DNA of 64,000 bases from Vibrio orientalis CIP 102891 = ATCC 33934 (GTDB lineage: Bacteria > Pseudomonadota > Gammaproteobacteria > Enterobacterales > Vibrionaceae). The notes below the pieces were generated by a model. It was not told the origin of the DNA, ran no database searches, and saw nothing but the letters and a program-made list of their open reading frames with translations. The position numbers were made by a program, and so were the translations under genes. The stretch is from assembly GCF_000176235.1 (NCBI RefSeq), contig NZ_ACZV01000002.1, positions 206,426-270,425 of the forward strand, read 5' to 3'. Position 1 is the stretch's first letter. Each line of letters starts with the position of its first letter. Below are positions 47,629 through 56,063 of the stretch, one piece after another.

Positions 47629-49584
47629 ATGAACCTGACTTTCTCCAAGTCGCTGCAATGTATTCCTTCATCGGTTGTTTTTGTTTCTACGATGGCCTGC
47701 AGCGCAATCTTTGCAACGTCAGCAATGGCTGTCGACCTGCAAACCCAACGCGAGATTTATGATCAAGCACAAACGCTACTCGATTCTCAACAAGTAGCGG
47801 AATACCAAAAGATTCGACCATCAATCGCAGATTATCCTTTGACCCCTTATGTCGACTATCGCAGTTTTTTAGTCGGGCTAGGAGAGCGTCCACCTAGTGA
47901 GGTCGAGGCCTTTATTAAAGACCATTATTCATTCCCGTTCTCGAAACGTATTCGCGCGCCTTATATTGATCAACTAGCGAAAAAAGGTGAGTGGAAAAGA
48001 TTGCTAGAGTTCCAGACCAGCGAACCGAGGGGGGAAACCTATCAGTGTCATTACTTCAATGCACAAGCGATAGCCGGTGATAAAGCACTTGCATTCCAAG
48101 GCGCGAAAAAACTTTGGTTGTCGGGCAAAAGCATTGCCGATGCTTGTGACCCGTTATTTGAGCGTTGGGATAAGGCTGGACTTAAAACTGATCAATTGAT
48201 CCTTGATCGAATGGTATTAGCATTTCAGTCCCGTAATGGTGGCTTGATGAAATATCTGCAAAAGCAGCTATCGAGTGCTAAAGCTCAGGGCCAAGCAAAG
48301 CAAATATTGGCGCTGTTTAACAAACCGGAATCTGTGTTGTCATTTGCGAAAAAGCAGCCTGCAACAGATTTTAATCGCCAGCAAACAAAATTGGCGCTGC
48401 AGAAACTGGCTCGTAAAGACGTAGAACAAGCCCAACAGGTAGTTTCAGGGGTTGTGAAAGCGCAAAAGTTTGATCAAGAAGCGAGTCAAAAGTTAGCTGA
48501 TTATATTGCGCTTAGGTTGATCAATACTGACTCTGATTCGTTGGCGAATTGGCGAGATAAGCAAACGGAAAACTCTTCAAGTGATACCTTGATAGAGCGC
48601 CGTATTCGCTTGGCCATTCAGCATGCCGATTGGCAAGGTGTAACGGATTGGATTGCCATTCTTCCGGAAGAATCTCAGGCTAGTTTACGTTGGCAATATT
48701 GGTTAGGGCGTAGTGAGTTAGCGCTTGGCAAGCGAAGTGCGGGTAAACAGCGTATGGAAGCGATCATTGGTCAGCGTAATTTCTATAGCGTTGCTGCTGC
48801 TAAAGAACTCAAGCGCTCAATTGCGTATCCAACGTCAGAAATCTCTCTAGATAAAGCGCGAGTGCAGGGCTTTAATAGCGATCTTATCCGAATTGAAGAG
48901 CTGATTGAGCGAGATAAAATAGCCGCAGCGAAGAGCGAGTGGAACTGGTTGCTAGAGCGTGCCGATAGTACTCAAAAAGAGATGTTAGCGGCATTTGCCT
49001 CATTTAAAGGCTGGCACCACTTAACGGTTACCGCGAGCATTAAAGCCAAAATGTGGGATAACATTCATATGCGTTTTCCTGTCGCTCATCGCTGGTGGTT
49101 TAACTTTTATGCAGACAAACACAGCATTGACCCAATTACTTTGATGTCTTTAGCAAGGCAAGAGAGTGCACTTGATATAGAAGCGCGTTCGCCAGTTGGA
49201 GCTCGAGGTATTATGCAGATTATGCCGTCGACCGCGAAGTACACCGCAAAGAAATACAAACTGAGTTATCAGGGTTCAAAAGAGCTGTACCAAGTGGGTA
49301 AGAACATTGAAATAGGCAGCCATTACCTTGATGGTTTGTTGGATCAATACGATAACAATCGAATTTTCGCCTTGGCAGCGTATAATGCAGGGCCAAACCG
49401 AGTGAAAACTTGGCGTGAGCGTACGCAAGGTAAGCTGGACGCTTACGCGTTTATTGAGGCGATTCCGTTTAAAGAAACTCGCGGCTATGTGCAAAACATT
49501 TTGATGTTTGAAACTTACTACCGAGAACTTCTTGGCGTGGATGGTGCCTTTTTAAATCAACATGAGTTGAATGCGAAATATTAG
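47629..49584 (+). CDS. slt: Soluble lytic murein transglycosylase Slt
   Basis: A 651-aa periplasmic exo-lytic transglycosylase (E. coli Slt70 645 aa). The signal peptide ends near ATSAMA (about residue 34). A long alpha-superhelical U/L domain precedes the catalytic SLT domain from about 490, with Glu512 in SLARQESALD and GARGIMQIMPSTA, AAYNAGPNRV following. It releases anhydro-muropeptides that feed NagZ and AnmK. trpR follows 15 bp downstream, as in E. coli. Confidence 0.95.
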   Translation: MNLTFSKSLQCIPSSVVFVSTMACSAIFATSAMAVDLQTQREIYDQAQTLLDSQQVAEYQKIRPSIADYPLTPYVDYRSFLVGLGERPPSEVEAFIKDHYSFPFSKRIRAPYIDQLAKKGEWKRLLEFQTSEPRGETYQCHYFNAQAIAGDKALAFQGAKKLWLSGKSIADACDPLFERWDKAGLKTDQLILDRMVLAFQSRNGGLMKYLQKQLSSAKAQGQAKQILALFNKPESVLSFAKKQPATDFNRQQTKLALQKLARKDVEQAQQVVSGVVKAQKFDQEASQKLADYIALRLINTDSDSLANWRDKQTENSSSDTLIERRIRLAIQHADWQGVTDWIAILPEESQASLRWQYWLGRSELALGKRSAGKQRMEAIIGQRNFYSVAAAKELKRSIAYPTSEISLDKARVQGFNSDLIRIEELIERDKIAAAKSEWNWLLERADSTQKEMLAAFASFKGWHHLTVTASIKAKMWDNIHMRFPVAHRWWFNFYADKHSIDPITLMSLARQESALDIEARSPVGARGIMQIMPSTAKYTAKKYKLSYQGSKELYQVGKNIEIGSHYLDGLLDQYDNNRIFALAAYNAGPNRVKTWRERTQGKLDAYAFIEAIPFKETRGYVQNILMFETYYRELLGVDGAFLNQHELNAKY

Positions 49585-49599
49585 TGAGCACCTTATAAG

Positions 49600-49908
49600 A
49601 TGTCATTAGAGCCAGAATATAAAGAGTGGCAACAGATCTTAGATCTGATCAGCGAGAGCAGCCAATCCCAGCAGCATGAAATGTTATTAACTATGCTGCT
49701 GACCCCTGATGAACGAGAAGCTTTGGTTGCGCGAGTCAATATCTTTCGCGAGTTGCTCAAAGGGGAGTTATCGCAAAGACAAATTAGTCAGATGCTAGGC
49801 GTGGGTATTGCGACCATTACTCGAGGCTCTAATGAATTGAAATCAAAGAGCGCAGAAGAGAAGCAAGAGATTGCTCTACTGCTAGAAAAGAAAGAAGGGA
49901 GCCAATAG
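49600..49908 (+). CDS. trpR: Trp operon repressor TrpR
   Basis: A 102-aa helical repressor. The tryptophan-binding and DNA-reading helices are visible (LTPDEREALVARVNI; GELSQRQISQMLGVGIATITRGSN). With tryptophan it represses trp, aroH-type and its own promoters. No TrpR operator is visible between slt and trpR, so control would be at the slt promoter or absent. The terminator stem begins inside its last codons. Confidence 0.95.
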   Translation: MSLEPEYKEWQQILDLISESSQSQQHEMLLTMLLTPDEREALVARVNIFRELLKGELSQRQISQMLGVGIATITRGSNELKSKSAEEKQEIALLLEKKEGSQ

Positions 49909-49923
49909 GCACCCTTCTTTTTT
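49892..49923 (+). terminator. Terminator overlapping the end of trpR
   Basis: AAGAAGGG pairs with CCCTTCTT across the stop codon, followed by a T-run. Confidence 0.85.
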
Positions 49924-49933
49924 GTTCTCAGGA

Positions 49934-50461
49934 TTATAAATTGGCAGGAAAGTGCACAGGGTTAACAAAGGGAATTAAGGCCAGAATTAACGCCTGATGG
50001 TATACAGAGCTACGAGTGAGTAGGTCATGGGTTAGCAGGCTAATTGCCCCCCCTTTTTGTTTGATATTCTCGGTAGCAAAAACTTCATCCATTACATCAC
50101 CTAGCTCATTAGCGTACTGAAGCTTTTCGATGACTACGGGCGGAAGCATTAAGCTTGCTGAGCGGGACTCGCCGCGATGAGTGGCGGATTCAACTACCAT
50201 CCAAGCGAATGTGACATTGCCTTCAATCCCCGCTTCGAGGCCGACATAATAGTCACCATCTCCGTATTCCGCCTTGGCGTTTGCAACACGATTGAGCGCG
50301 CCTTTATGAGTTTCATCATTAGTCATTGGCTGGTCGGCAACGTCGCTTGCTACACTGACACCAACAAATTCAAATTTTTCGCCGCTAAACGATGCTTCAA
50401 AAGCGCTTTTTACAGCGTTAACTTTGGCGGGGTTAAGCGAGGCTACAATAACCTTCTTCAT
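49934..50461 (-). CDS. yjjX: Inosine/xanthosine triphosphatase (YjjX family)
   Basis: A 175-aa house-cleaning NTPase acting on ITP/XTP. The motifs ASLNPAKVNAV, ADQPMTNDET and GLEAGIE are typical. ATG 50461 is used. A TTG at 50470 has an AAGGAAA at better distance and may be the real start. Either way the gene begins inside the last codons of mbaA (29-38 bp overlap), so translation is probably coupled. Confidence 0.9.
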   Translation of the reverse strand: MKKVIVASLNPAKVNAVKSAFEASFSGEKFEFVGVSVASDVADQPMTNDETHKGALNRVANAKAEYGDGDYYVGLEAGIEGNVTFAWMVVESATHRGESRSASLMLPPVVIEKLQYANELGDVMDEVFATENIKQKGGAISLLTHDLLTRSSVYHQALILALIPFVNPVHFPANL

Positions 50462-52778
50462 GGATATCAAGGTTTCCTTTCTGGGTTTTAGGTTCAGACT
50501 TTAACTGAGCTAAAGAGAGGGGCGATGACAAATAAAAGCCTTGCATATAGTCGCATTTGTTTTCGGCCAACCAACGATGCATCTCTTCTGACTCAATGCC
50601 TTCGGCAGTGACTATCATAGATTGAGAGTGACAAAGGTCAACCAGAGGTTTTACAACCTGATGGTTATTAGTTTTGATTAATGTCTCTAAGAATTCTCGA
50701 TCAAACTTGATCTTCTGTACTGGGTATTCGACCAACTGGGTGATCGAAGTGTAGCCAGAACCAAAATCATCTATTGTTAGCTTAAAGCCCATTTGCGCTA
50801 ATTCATGAAGTAATAAGTAGCTTTGCGAATCTGATGCAAAGGTTTCAGTAATCTCAAAATCAATCAAATGAGGCGTCACTGGGTAGCGAAGCATTAAAGA
50901 CTGAATGTCGCTAGCCAGTTGTAGTGAATCCAACTCCGCGGAAGAGAGATTGATCGATAGATTAATCGGCGTTTCAAAGCAACCCTGTAGCTTTGTGAAG
51001 TCTTTAAAAGCTTGTTTGATAACCCAGCGGTCAATCGTGCCGAACAGACCAATTTGCTCTGAAATTGGGATGAATTCGCTTGGATTGACCTTACCTAATT
51101 GAGGTGAATCCCAGCGCAATAGGGCTTCGACACCTTTAATTACTTCTCCACTGCGATCGAAATAGGGCTGATAAAGCAGAGTAAATTCGTTCTCTAAATC
51201 ACCGTTTCTTAATGCTCGTTCAACTTGTGCTTGGCGGCGAGCAACATCATCAAGGGCTTTAGAATAATACGCGATCTGATTTTTACCTGCGCGCTTGGCT
51301 TGGTACATCGCAGTATCAGCGTGCGAAAGGAGTTTAACCAGCTCGGTTCCATCGTCTGGATATGAGGTAATCCCTATACTAGCGGTAATTGGAAAATTGC
51401 CAATTGAGCTATAGGCAGGGTTTTGAATCGGCTCAAGTACGGCATGAGCTAAATCTTCTGCATAGTTGGTGTTGTGAGCTGCGGCAATAAAGATAGCAAA
51501 CTCATCCCCAGATAGGCGAGATGCTAAACATTTGATGCCGTGACGGCGCTCGTACTCAAGACTGATGCGTTTGATGTGTTCAGCGAAGCTTACTAAGAGA
51601 GAATCGCCAATATGATGGCCGTACTTGTCGTTAACGTACTTAAAGTTGTCGAGATCGATATACAAAATCCAAGCAAACTTATGGATTAGTTTCTGCGCGA
51701 GAGAGCGCTCGACATAGGTTTGGAATTGATAGCGATTAGCCAATTGAGTGAGGTGGTCATTTTCAGCCATCGCTTTGGTTTTCTGATAACTGGAGTTGAG
51801 CTCTTTGTACATATCATAGAAACGAATTGATAGACGGCCAATCTCGTTGTCGTTGTTGAGCTTTTCAATATTGCTACGCCTTTTCATCTCAACATCTTGC
51901 AGTTGACGATCGAGGTGAGTAATCGGCTTAATCACATGGCGGTAGAGCAAAAACAACAGGATGAGCACTGTAACTAATGATGAGGCGCCGAATGACATCA
52001 GTAGCCGTTGTTCAATCTTAGCTAACTTCTCCGTCGTAAGGTATTGAGCGGGATCGAGAATGGCATGCAGACCAGGTTTGAGTTCCACAGATTGTGCGAG
52101 TCCCGACTTGATCACCGGTTCATCGGCAAAGAAGATACTACTATCGTTATCAAATTCTAAGATGTGTTTAAGTTGATCGAATTTTTCTAGTGATAGGGAG
52201 ACAACGATGAAAAAAATCTGGTCTTTATTGTAACTCAGGGGGGAGACTAACGTGCTCCTGTCTAACACATCATAGCGCACTAAGATGCTTTGTCCTTGAT
52301 AGCTTTTAGCAAAACCAGTATAGGAAGTATACCCAGTACTTTGGTAAATATTCTCGACGTACTTTAAAACGTTTTCATCAAGGGAAGCAAAAGGGTCTGT
52401 TTGATTATCAGCATAGAATTTGACGTTCTGGTTACTATCAACGATGGCGACGGCAATATCGTCTTGTTTGTTTGATTGTAAGGTTTCTATCGTTGTCTGT
52501 AGGTTGCTAATCAGTTTCACTTCTCGGTAGGGATTGTCCGCTTGACCAAAGTAATTGCGAATGATGTCGCTCTTCGTCAATGTTAAAGAGTAACTGTTGA
52601 TTAGAGCTAATGATTGACGAAAGTGCCCTGCAAGCTTTTCCATTGAGAGTTGCAGGTAACTGTTTTCTCGTTTAATTAACGCATCTTTTTGATTGATATA
52701 AATGCTATAGCTAGAGACAGCTGCACTTAACATAATCACCGGTGCGACGAGTAGTAATACTCTAGTATTTAGCTTCAT
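50433..52778 (-). CDS. mbaA: MbaA, polyamine-responsive GGDEF-EAL c-di-GMP enzyme
   Basis: A 781-aa inner-membrane protein: membrane segments at about 7-29 and 259-281 flank a periplasmic sensor domain, followed by HAMP (about 282-335), GGDEF (about 338-500) and EAL (about 525-770). The GGDEF signature reads SGDEF (423-427). The EAL site is complete: EALLR (551-555), NLSINLS, FEITE, DDFG (670-673) and AEGIES. In V. cholerae MbaA takes its signal from NspS bound to norspermidine or spermidine to adjust c-di-GMP and biofilm. It overlaps nspS by 17 bp. Confidence 0.93.
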   Translation of the reverse strand: MKLNTRVLLLVAPVIMLSAAVSSYSIYINQKDALIKRENSYLQLSMEKLAGHFRQSLALINSYSLTLTKSDIIRNYFGQADNPYREVKLISNLQTTIETLQSNKQDDIAVAIVDSNQNVKFYADNQTDPFASLDENVLKYVENIYQSTGYTSYTGFAKSYQGQSILVRYDVLDRSTLVSPLSYNKDQIFFIVVSLSLEKFDQLKHILEFDNDSSIFFADEPVIKSGLAQSVELKPGLHAILDPAQYLTTEKLAKIEQRLLMSFGASSLVTVLILLFLLYRHVIKPITHLDRQLQDVEMKRRSNIEKLNNDNEIGRLSIRFYDMYKELNSSYQKTKAMAENDHLTQLANRYQFQTYVERSLAQKLIHKFAWILYIDLDNFKYVNDKYGHHIGDSLLVSFAEHIKRISLEYERRHGIKCLASRLSGDEFAIFIAAAHNTNYAEDLAHAVLEPIQNPAYSSIGNFPITASIGITSYPDDGTELVKLLSHADTAMYQAKRAGKNQIAYYSKALDDVARRQAQVERALRNGDLENEFTLLYQPYFDRSGEVIKGVEALLRWDSPQLGKVNPSEFIPISEQIGLFGTIDRWVIKQAFKDFTKLQGCFETPINLSINLSSAELDSLQLASDIQSLMLRYPVTPHLIDFEITETFASDSQSYLLLHELAQMGFKLTIDDFGSGYTSITQLVEYPVQKIKFDREFLETLIKTNNHQVVKPLVDLCHSQSMIVTAEGIESEEMHRWLAENKCDYMQGFYLSSPLSLAQLKSEPKTQKGNLDIHEEGYCSLA

Positions 52779-53802
52779 GACGTTTCAATAACTGGTTAAT
52801 CATTTTCACTCTCATACTGATATTTTGTGCCGAGAGTTCACTATCTATTCTGGCGTTTTTCATGCGCTCTTGTGATGGGAACAATGATGCATCATCTAAA
52901 TACCAATCAGGTAATAGTTCTATAGCACTTAAGTTGGGCGTAGCAGCTTTGATATCTATTGCATTCTTTGCAGCAACTCTGGGATCCATCAGATAGTTTA
53001 AAAAAGCTTTCGCAGTTTGTTTATTCTCAGAGTGGCTAGTGACGGCGAGGCAGTCAACCCAAACAAACATTTCACCTTCAGGAATGACATAGTCCCACTT
53101 GTCCTTACCAAAGAACCGATTTAGCGAGTACTGGTCGCCACTGTAAGCTAGGGCCATTTGCAGCTGATTAGGATCAGACTGACTGCGAATATAGCTTAAA
53201 ATATATTCGTAGGTTAGGACACTATCGTTGAACGACATGATCGCTGAGTAAGCTGCATGAAGGTCGGTGGGGCTCGCTGTGGTAGGGGAAAGTCCTAAGC
53301 TATAAAAAACGGGTAAAAAGGTTTCGATACTGTCATTGATTAGGCCTATCTTACCCACCCATTCATCGTTAGGGTGAACGAACTCTTGCCACGTTAAAGG
53401 GGGCGCTTGAATTAGATCCTTTCGGTACGCAATCCCTACCGTTCCCCAGAAGTAAGGAATAGCATGGGTGCCACAAGCTTGGTTCCACTGGCTCTTATTG
53501 TTGGAGCGATTGGTTAAATGGGACAAATCTTCAAATGAACCCAGTCGACCATATATCTGAGCGGAGACGTTATCCAGAACCACAATATCAAATGGCAGTT
53601 GGACACTCTTCATCATCAATAAGCTTCGTTCATCATCATTATCAAAATGAGACAGTGTAATCGGTACACCGGTTTGCTTCTCCCAGTCACTGTGGACGTT
53701 GGGTGACAAGGTGTCTTCCCACATATAGATATTGAGAGGAGTTTCAGAGGCGAAGCTAATAGAGCTGACAAATAGGAATAGTGATAAGAAAGGAACTCTC
53801 AT
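52762..53802 (-). CDS. nspS: NspS, periplasmic norspermidine/spermidine sensor
   Basis: A 346-aa PotD/PotF-like binding protein with a cleavable signal peptide (about 1-18, ending SFA). It begins TPLNIYMWEDTLSP, like the polyamine-binding family, but has no ABC transporter genes beside it. Instead it overlaps mbaA. This matches V. cholerae nspS-mbaA, where NspS is a signal receptor rather than a transport protein: norspermidine promotes biofilm through it and spermidine opposes. Confidence 0.92.
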   Translation of the reverse strand: MRVPFLSLFLFVSSISFASETPLNIYMWEDTLSPNVHSDWEKQTGVPITLSHFDNDDERSLLMMKSVQLPFDIVVLDNVSAQIYGRLGSFEDLSHLTNRSNNKSQWNQACGTHAIPYFWGTVGIAYRKDLIQAPPLTWQEFVHPNDEWVGKIGLINDSIETFLPVFYSLGLSPTTASPTDLHAAYSAIMSFNDSVLTYEYILSYIRSQSDPNQLQMALAYSGDQYSLNRFFGKDKWDYVIPEGEMFVWVDCLAVTSHSENKQTAKAFLNYLMDPRVAAKNAIDIKAATPNLSAIELLPDWYLDDASLFPSQERMKNARIDSELSAQNISMRVKMINQLLKRHEAKY

Positions 53803-53970
53803 ACTGACTAGGTATTACCTTTTGAATAAATCTGAAGGGACAGGCTTATCAGAGTCAGTGAATTCGAGCTGACACAACACTAATATGCAACTTAATATCC
53901 AACGATACTAAAAATATTAATAAAATGTGTCAGCTAGAAGAGTGTATTTATTTGACCTGCGTAGGTTTAT

Positions 53971-55149
53971 TTACTGTAACTTTACCTGAGTCGGTTTCAC
54001 ATTTTCGCTTGGGTAGCAGCCCAATACTTTCAAATGTTTGGTGATTTTAGTTAGCTCATTGAGTGCTTGTTGCATCTGAACTGAGTCCAAATGAGACTCT
54101 AGGTCGACATAAAACATCTCTTCCCAAGGGTTACCCATGATTGGACGCGATTCTAGTTTGGTCATATTGATACTGTAGCGCTGTAGCACTAACAGTGTCT
54201 CAACTAATGAGCCGGCATCTTGAGACGTTGACATGATTAGTGTCGTTTTCGCTGGGATTTGAGCAGAGACTTCCACTGGCTTACGTGCAACAACGATAAA
54301 GCGGGTGTGGTTTTCTGTTTGATTGGCGATATTGCTCTGGATTGGCTGTAGGCCATACAGTTTGCCACTTGACGCATTACCAATGGCCGCGACGTCGGTG
54401 CGCTTCATCTCTTTCACTTTACGCATTGCATCAGCAGTACTTGCGCATGATTCAAGTTTAACGCCATTGAGCTTACTCAAAAACTCACTGCATTGTGCAT
54501 GTGGTTGAGGGTGAGAGTAGAGCGTTTTAATTTCTTCCAGTCTTAAGTCTGCTGTGGCAACTAAACAGTGCTCAATCGGTAGTGTCAATTCGCCTACAAT
54601 ATACAGCGTGGTGTGTTGCAGTAAATCGTAGACTTCATTGATTGAGCCAGAACTTGTGTTCTCGATAGGAAGAACGCCGTAATCAGCGTGGCCGGACTCT
54701 ACGGTATTAGCGACTTCTTTAAAGTGCTCGCAGTTAAGTTCAATCAGCTCTGTATTCTTACGGCTAAAGTACTCGCGACTTGCCAAGTGAGAATATGAAC
54801 CTTTAGAACCGAGAAAAGCGACTCGTGCCAGTGGCTTGCGACTGAGTTCTGGGTTGGCTAAGTTTTGTAGGTATGACTGCTGAAGAAGAACCGAGTCTTC
54901 GATAATTGTGTGGAATAGCTTAGTGATGTATTGCGCATCAAGATCGTACTTCTGATAGCCGTTATTGATCAATTTCACTAGCAATTGCTGCTCTCTATCG
55001 GCATCACGTACAGGCTTTGATGTTTGGACTTTGCTTTTTGCCACTTCAATACTCATTTGACGACGCTCCGAGAGCAGCTTTAGTAGCTGGTCATCCAGTT
55101 CATTCAATCGTAAGCGTATTTCTTCAAGCGAGTATTTTTGGTCAGTCAT
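53971..55149 (-). CDS. pheA: Bifunctional chorismate mutase / prephenate dehydratase PheA
   Basis: A 392-aa P-protein: chorismate mutase (about 1-90; IRLRLNELDDQLLKLLSERR), prephenate dehydratase (about 105-285; VAFLGSKGSYSHLAS) and an ACT regulatory domain with ESRPIMGNPWEEMFYVDLE that binds phenylalanine. The start is ATG 55149; a Met five codons upstream lies in the attenuator T-tract and is not the start. It is controlled by the leader peptide and attenuator just upstream. Confidence 0.96.
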   Translation of the reverse strand: MTDQKYSLEEIRLRLNELDDQLLKLLSERRQMSIEVAKSKVQTSKPVRDADREQQLLVKLINNGYQKYDLDAQYITKLFHTIIEDSVLLQQSYLQNLANPELSRKPLARVAFLGSKGSYSHLASREYFSRKNTELIELNCEHFKEVANTVESGHADYGVLPIENTSSGSINEVYDLLQHTTLYIVGELTLPIEHCLVATADLRLEEIKTLYSHPQPHAQCSEFLSKLNGVKLESCASTADAMRKVKEMKRTDVAAIGNASSGKLYGLQPIQSNIANQTENHTRFIVVARKPVEVSAQIPAKTTLIMSTSQDAGSLVETLLVLQRYSINMTKLESRPIMGNPWEEMFYVDLESHLDSVQMQQALNELTKITKHLKVLGCYPSENVKPTQVKLQ

Positions 55150-55164
55150 CCTAGTATTCCTCAT

Positions 55165-55189
55165 AAAAAAAGCCTCCCTTTGGGAGGCT
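55165..55189 (-). terminator. pheA attenuator terminator
   Basis: AGCCTCCC-AAA-GGGAGGCT and T6 on the minus strand, 16 bp before pheA. The upstream GGAGGCT (about 55226-55232) can pair with its first arm as antiterminator, and TGGAG pairs with CTCCA at the end of the leader peptide as the pause hairpin. Confidence 0.9.
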
Positions 55190-55238
55190 TTCTGTTCGTT
55201 TTTGACTTATCTTTCCGAAAACGAGAGAGCCTCCAAGC

Positions 55239-55286
55239 CTAGTGGAGAAAAAAGAAGTCAAAAAAGAACAGAGTTGTGTTGTGCAT
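55239..55286 (-). CDS. pheL: pheA leader peptide PheL
   Basis: A 15-codon frame encoding MHNTTLFFFDFFFLH: six of fifteen residues are phenylalanine, in two triplets. It is followed at once by alternative hairpins and a terminator before pheA, the classic layout of attenuation by Phe-tRNA charging. It is too short for ordinary gene finders. The peptide differs from E. coli PheL except for the Phe runs. The ribosome-binding site is weak. Confidence 0.88.
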   Translation of the reverse strand: MHNTTLFFFDFFFLH

Positions 55287-55347
55287 ATTCGTCGTTTTTG
55301 TAGTGAATCTTTAAACACCATAAGCAACCGAGAATGGAGCGTCAAGC

Positions 55348-55377
55348 AAAAAAATAGCGCCATTCGGCGCTATTTTT
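55348..55377 (-). terminator. Terminator of raiA
   Basis: AAATAGCGCC-GAAT-GGCGCTATTT with flanking T-run on the minus strand, between raiA and pheL. Confidence 0.9.
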
Positions 55378-55400
55378 CTGAATCCTCTCAATTTATATTT

Positions 55401-55727
55401 TTATTCTACTTCTTCTTCCAGCTCAGGCTTGTCTGTACGACGTGCTTCTGGCTTGTGACGTAGTTTGTTTAGCTGACGCTCTAGTTTCTGTTCTACCTCG
55501 TTCACGGCAGCATATAAATCTTCATGTGTTGCGGATGCGATAAGTTGGCCCTTCGGTACAGTAATTACAGCTTCAAATTTTTTCTGCTTATTTGGCTCTT
55601 CGCTGAAGCTTGCCTGACAACCGATAATGTCTACTTGCCACTTTTCTAGCTTTTTAAACTTGCTCTCAATGTGAGTGCGGATTGCAGAGGTGATGTCGAT
55701 GTTTTTACCAGTGATGTTTACTTTCAT
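55401..55727 (-). CDS. raiA: Ribosome-associated inhibitor RaiA (HPF family)
   Basis: A 108-aa short hibernation factor that binds the 30S A/P region in stationary phase and cold shock. MKVNITGKNIDITSAIRTHIESKFKKLEKW is characteristic, with a charged C-terminal tail (RTDKPELEEEVE). The start is ATG 55727 with AGAGGAA upstream; the frame extends 7 codons further but without family residues. A CRP-like site lies 66-81 bp upstream. Confidence 0.94.
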   Translation of the reverse strand: MKVNITGKNIDITSAIRTHIESKFKKLEKWQVDIIGCQASFSEEPNKQKKFEAVITVPKGQLIASATHEDLYAAVNEVEQKLERQLNKLRHKPEARRTDKPELEEEVE

Positions 55728-56063
55728 AGATGTTTTCCTCTGTGTCATCCTTCATGGGTTAACTCCAGATTACTTATCCCATGAAGAAATAATGTGATAT
55801 AGATCACCATTCTGTCGGTGTTTTTATTAGCTAAATTTAAACGTGATCTGGCTCAAAGTGTGTAACTGTTTGGCATCGAAAAAGCTTGTTTCAATGAAAA
55901 AACTCATTAGATTGGGAGAGGTAAACAACTAAAAATCATCCGCTTTTTAGTGGCTTAATACGGCCTAATAAAAATCGTTGATTAGGAATTGACCATCCAA
56001 CATTTGTGAATTGAATTCCAGATTCCTCAACGCTTTATTTTCTCCCTCTTCTTTTTCAGCGCT
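55728..56063. other. raiA upstream region / end of the MltF-like gene
   Basis: About 335 bp without a gene. It holds the raiA promoter region with a CRP-like site. The rest is AT-rich and shows no ORF with coding signals. Confidence 0.5.
55793..55808 (-). promoter_or_regulatory. CRP-like site upstream of raiA
   Basis: TGTGA-TATAGA-TCACC matches the TGTGA-N6-TCACA consensus except for the last base. It is 66 bp before the raiA start codon, suitable for activation. Confidence 0.7.

Noticed and set aside
49585..49599. TrpR operator before trpR
   Set aside because: The gap is only 15 bp and contains no CTAG-centred palindrome.
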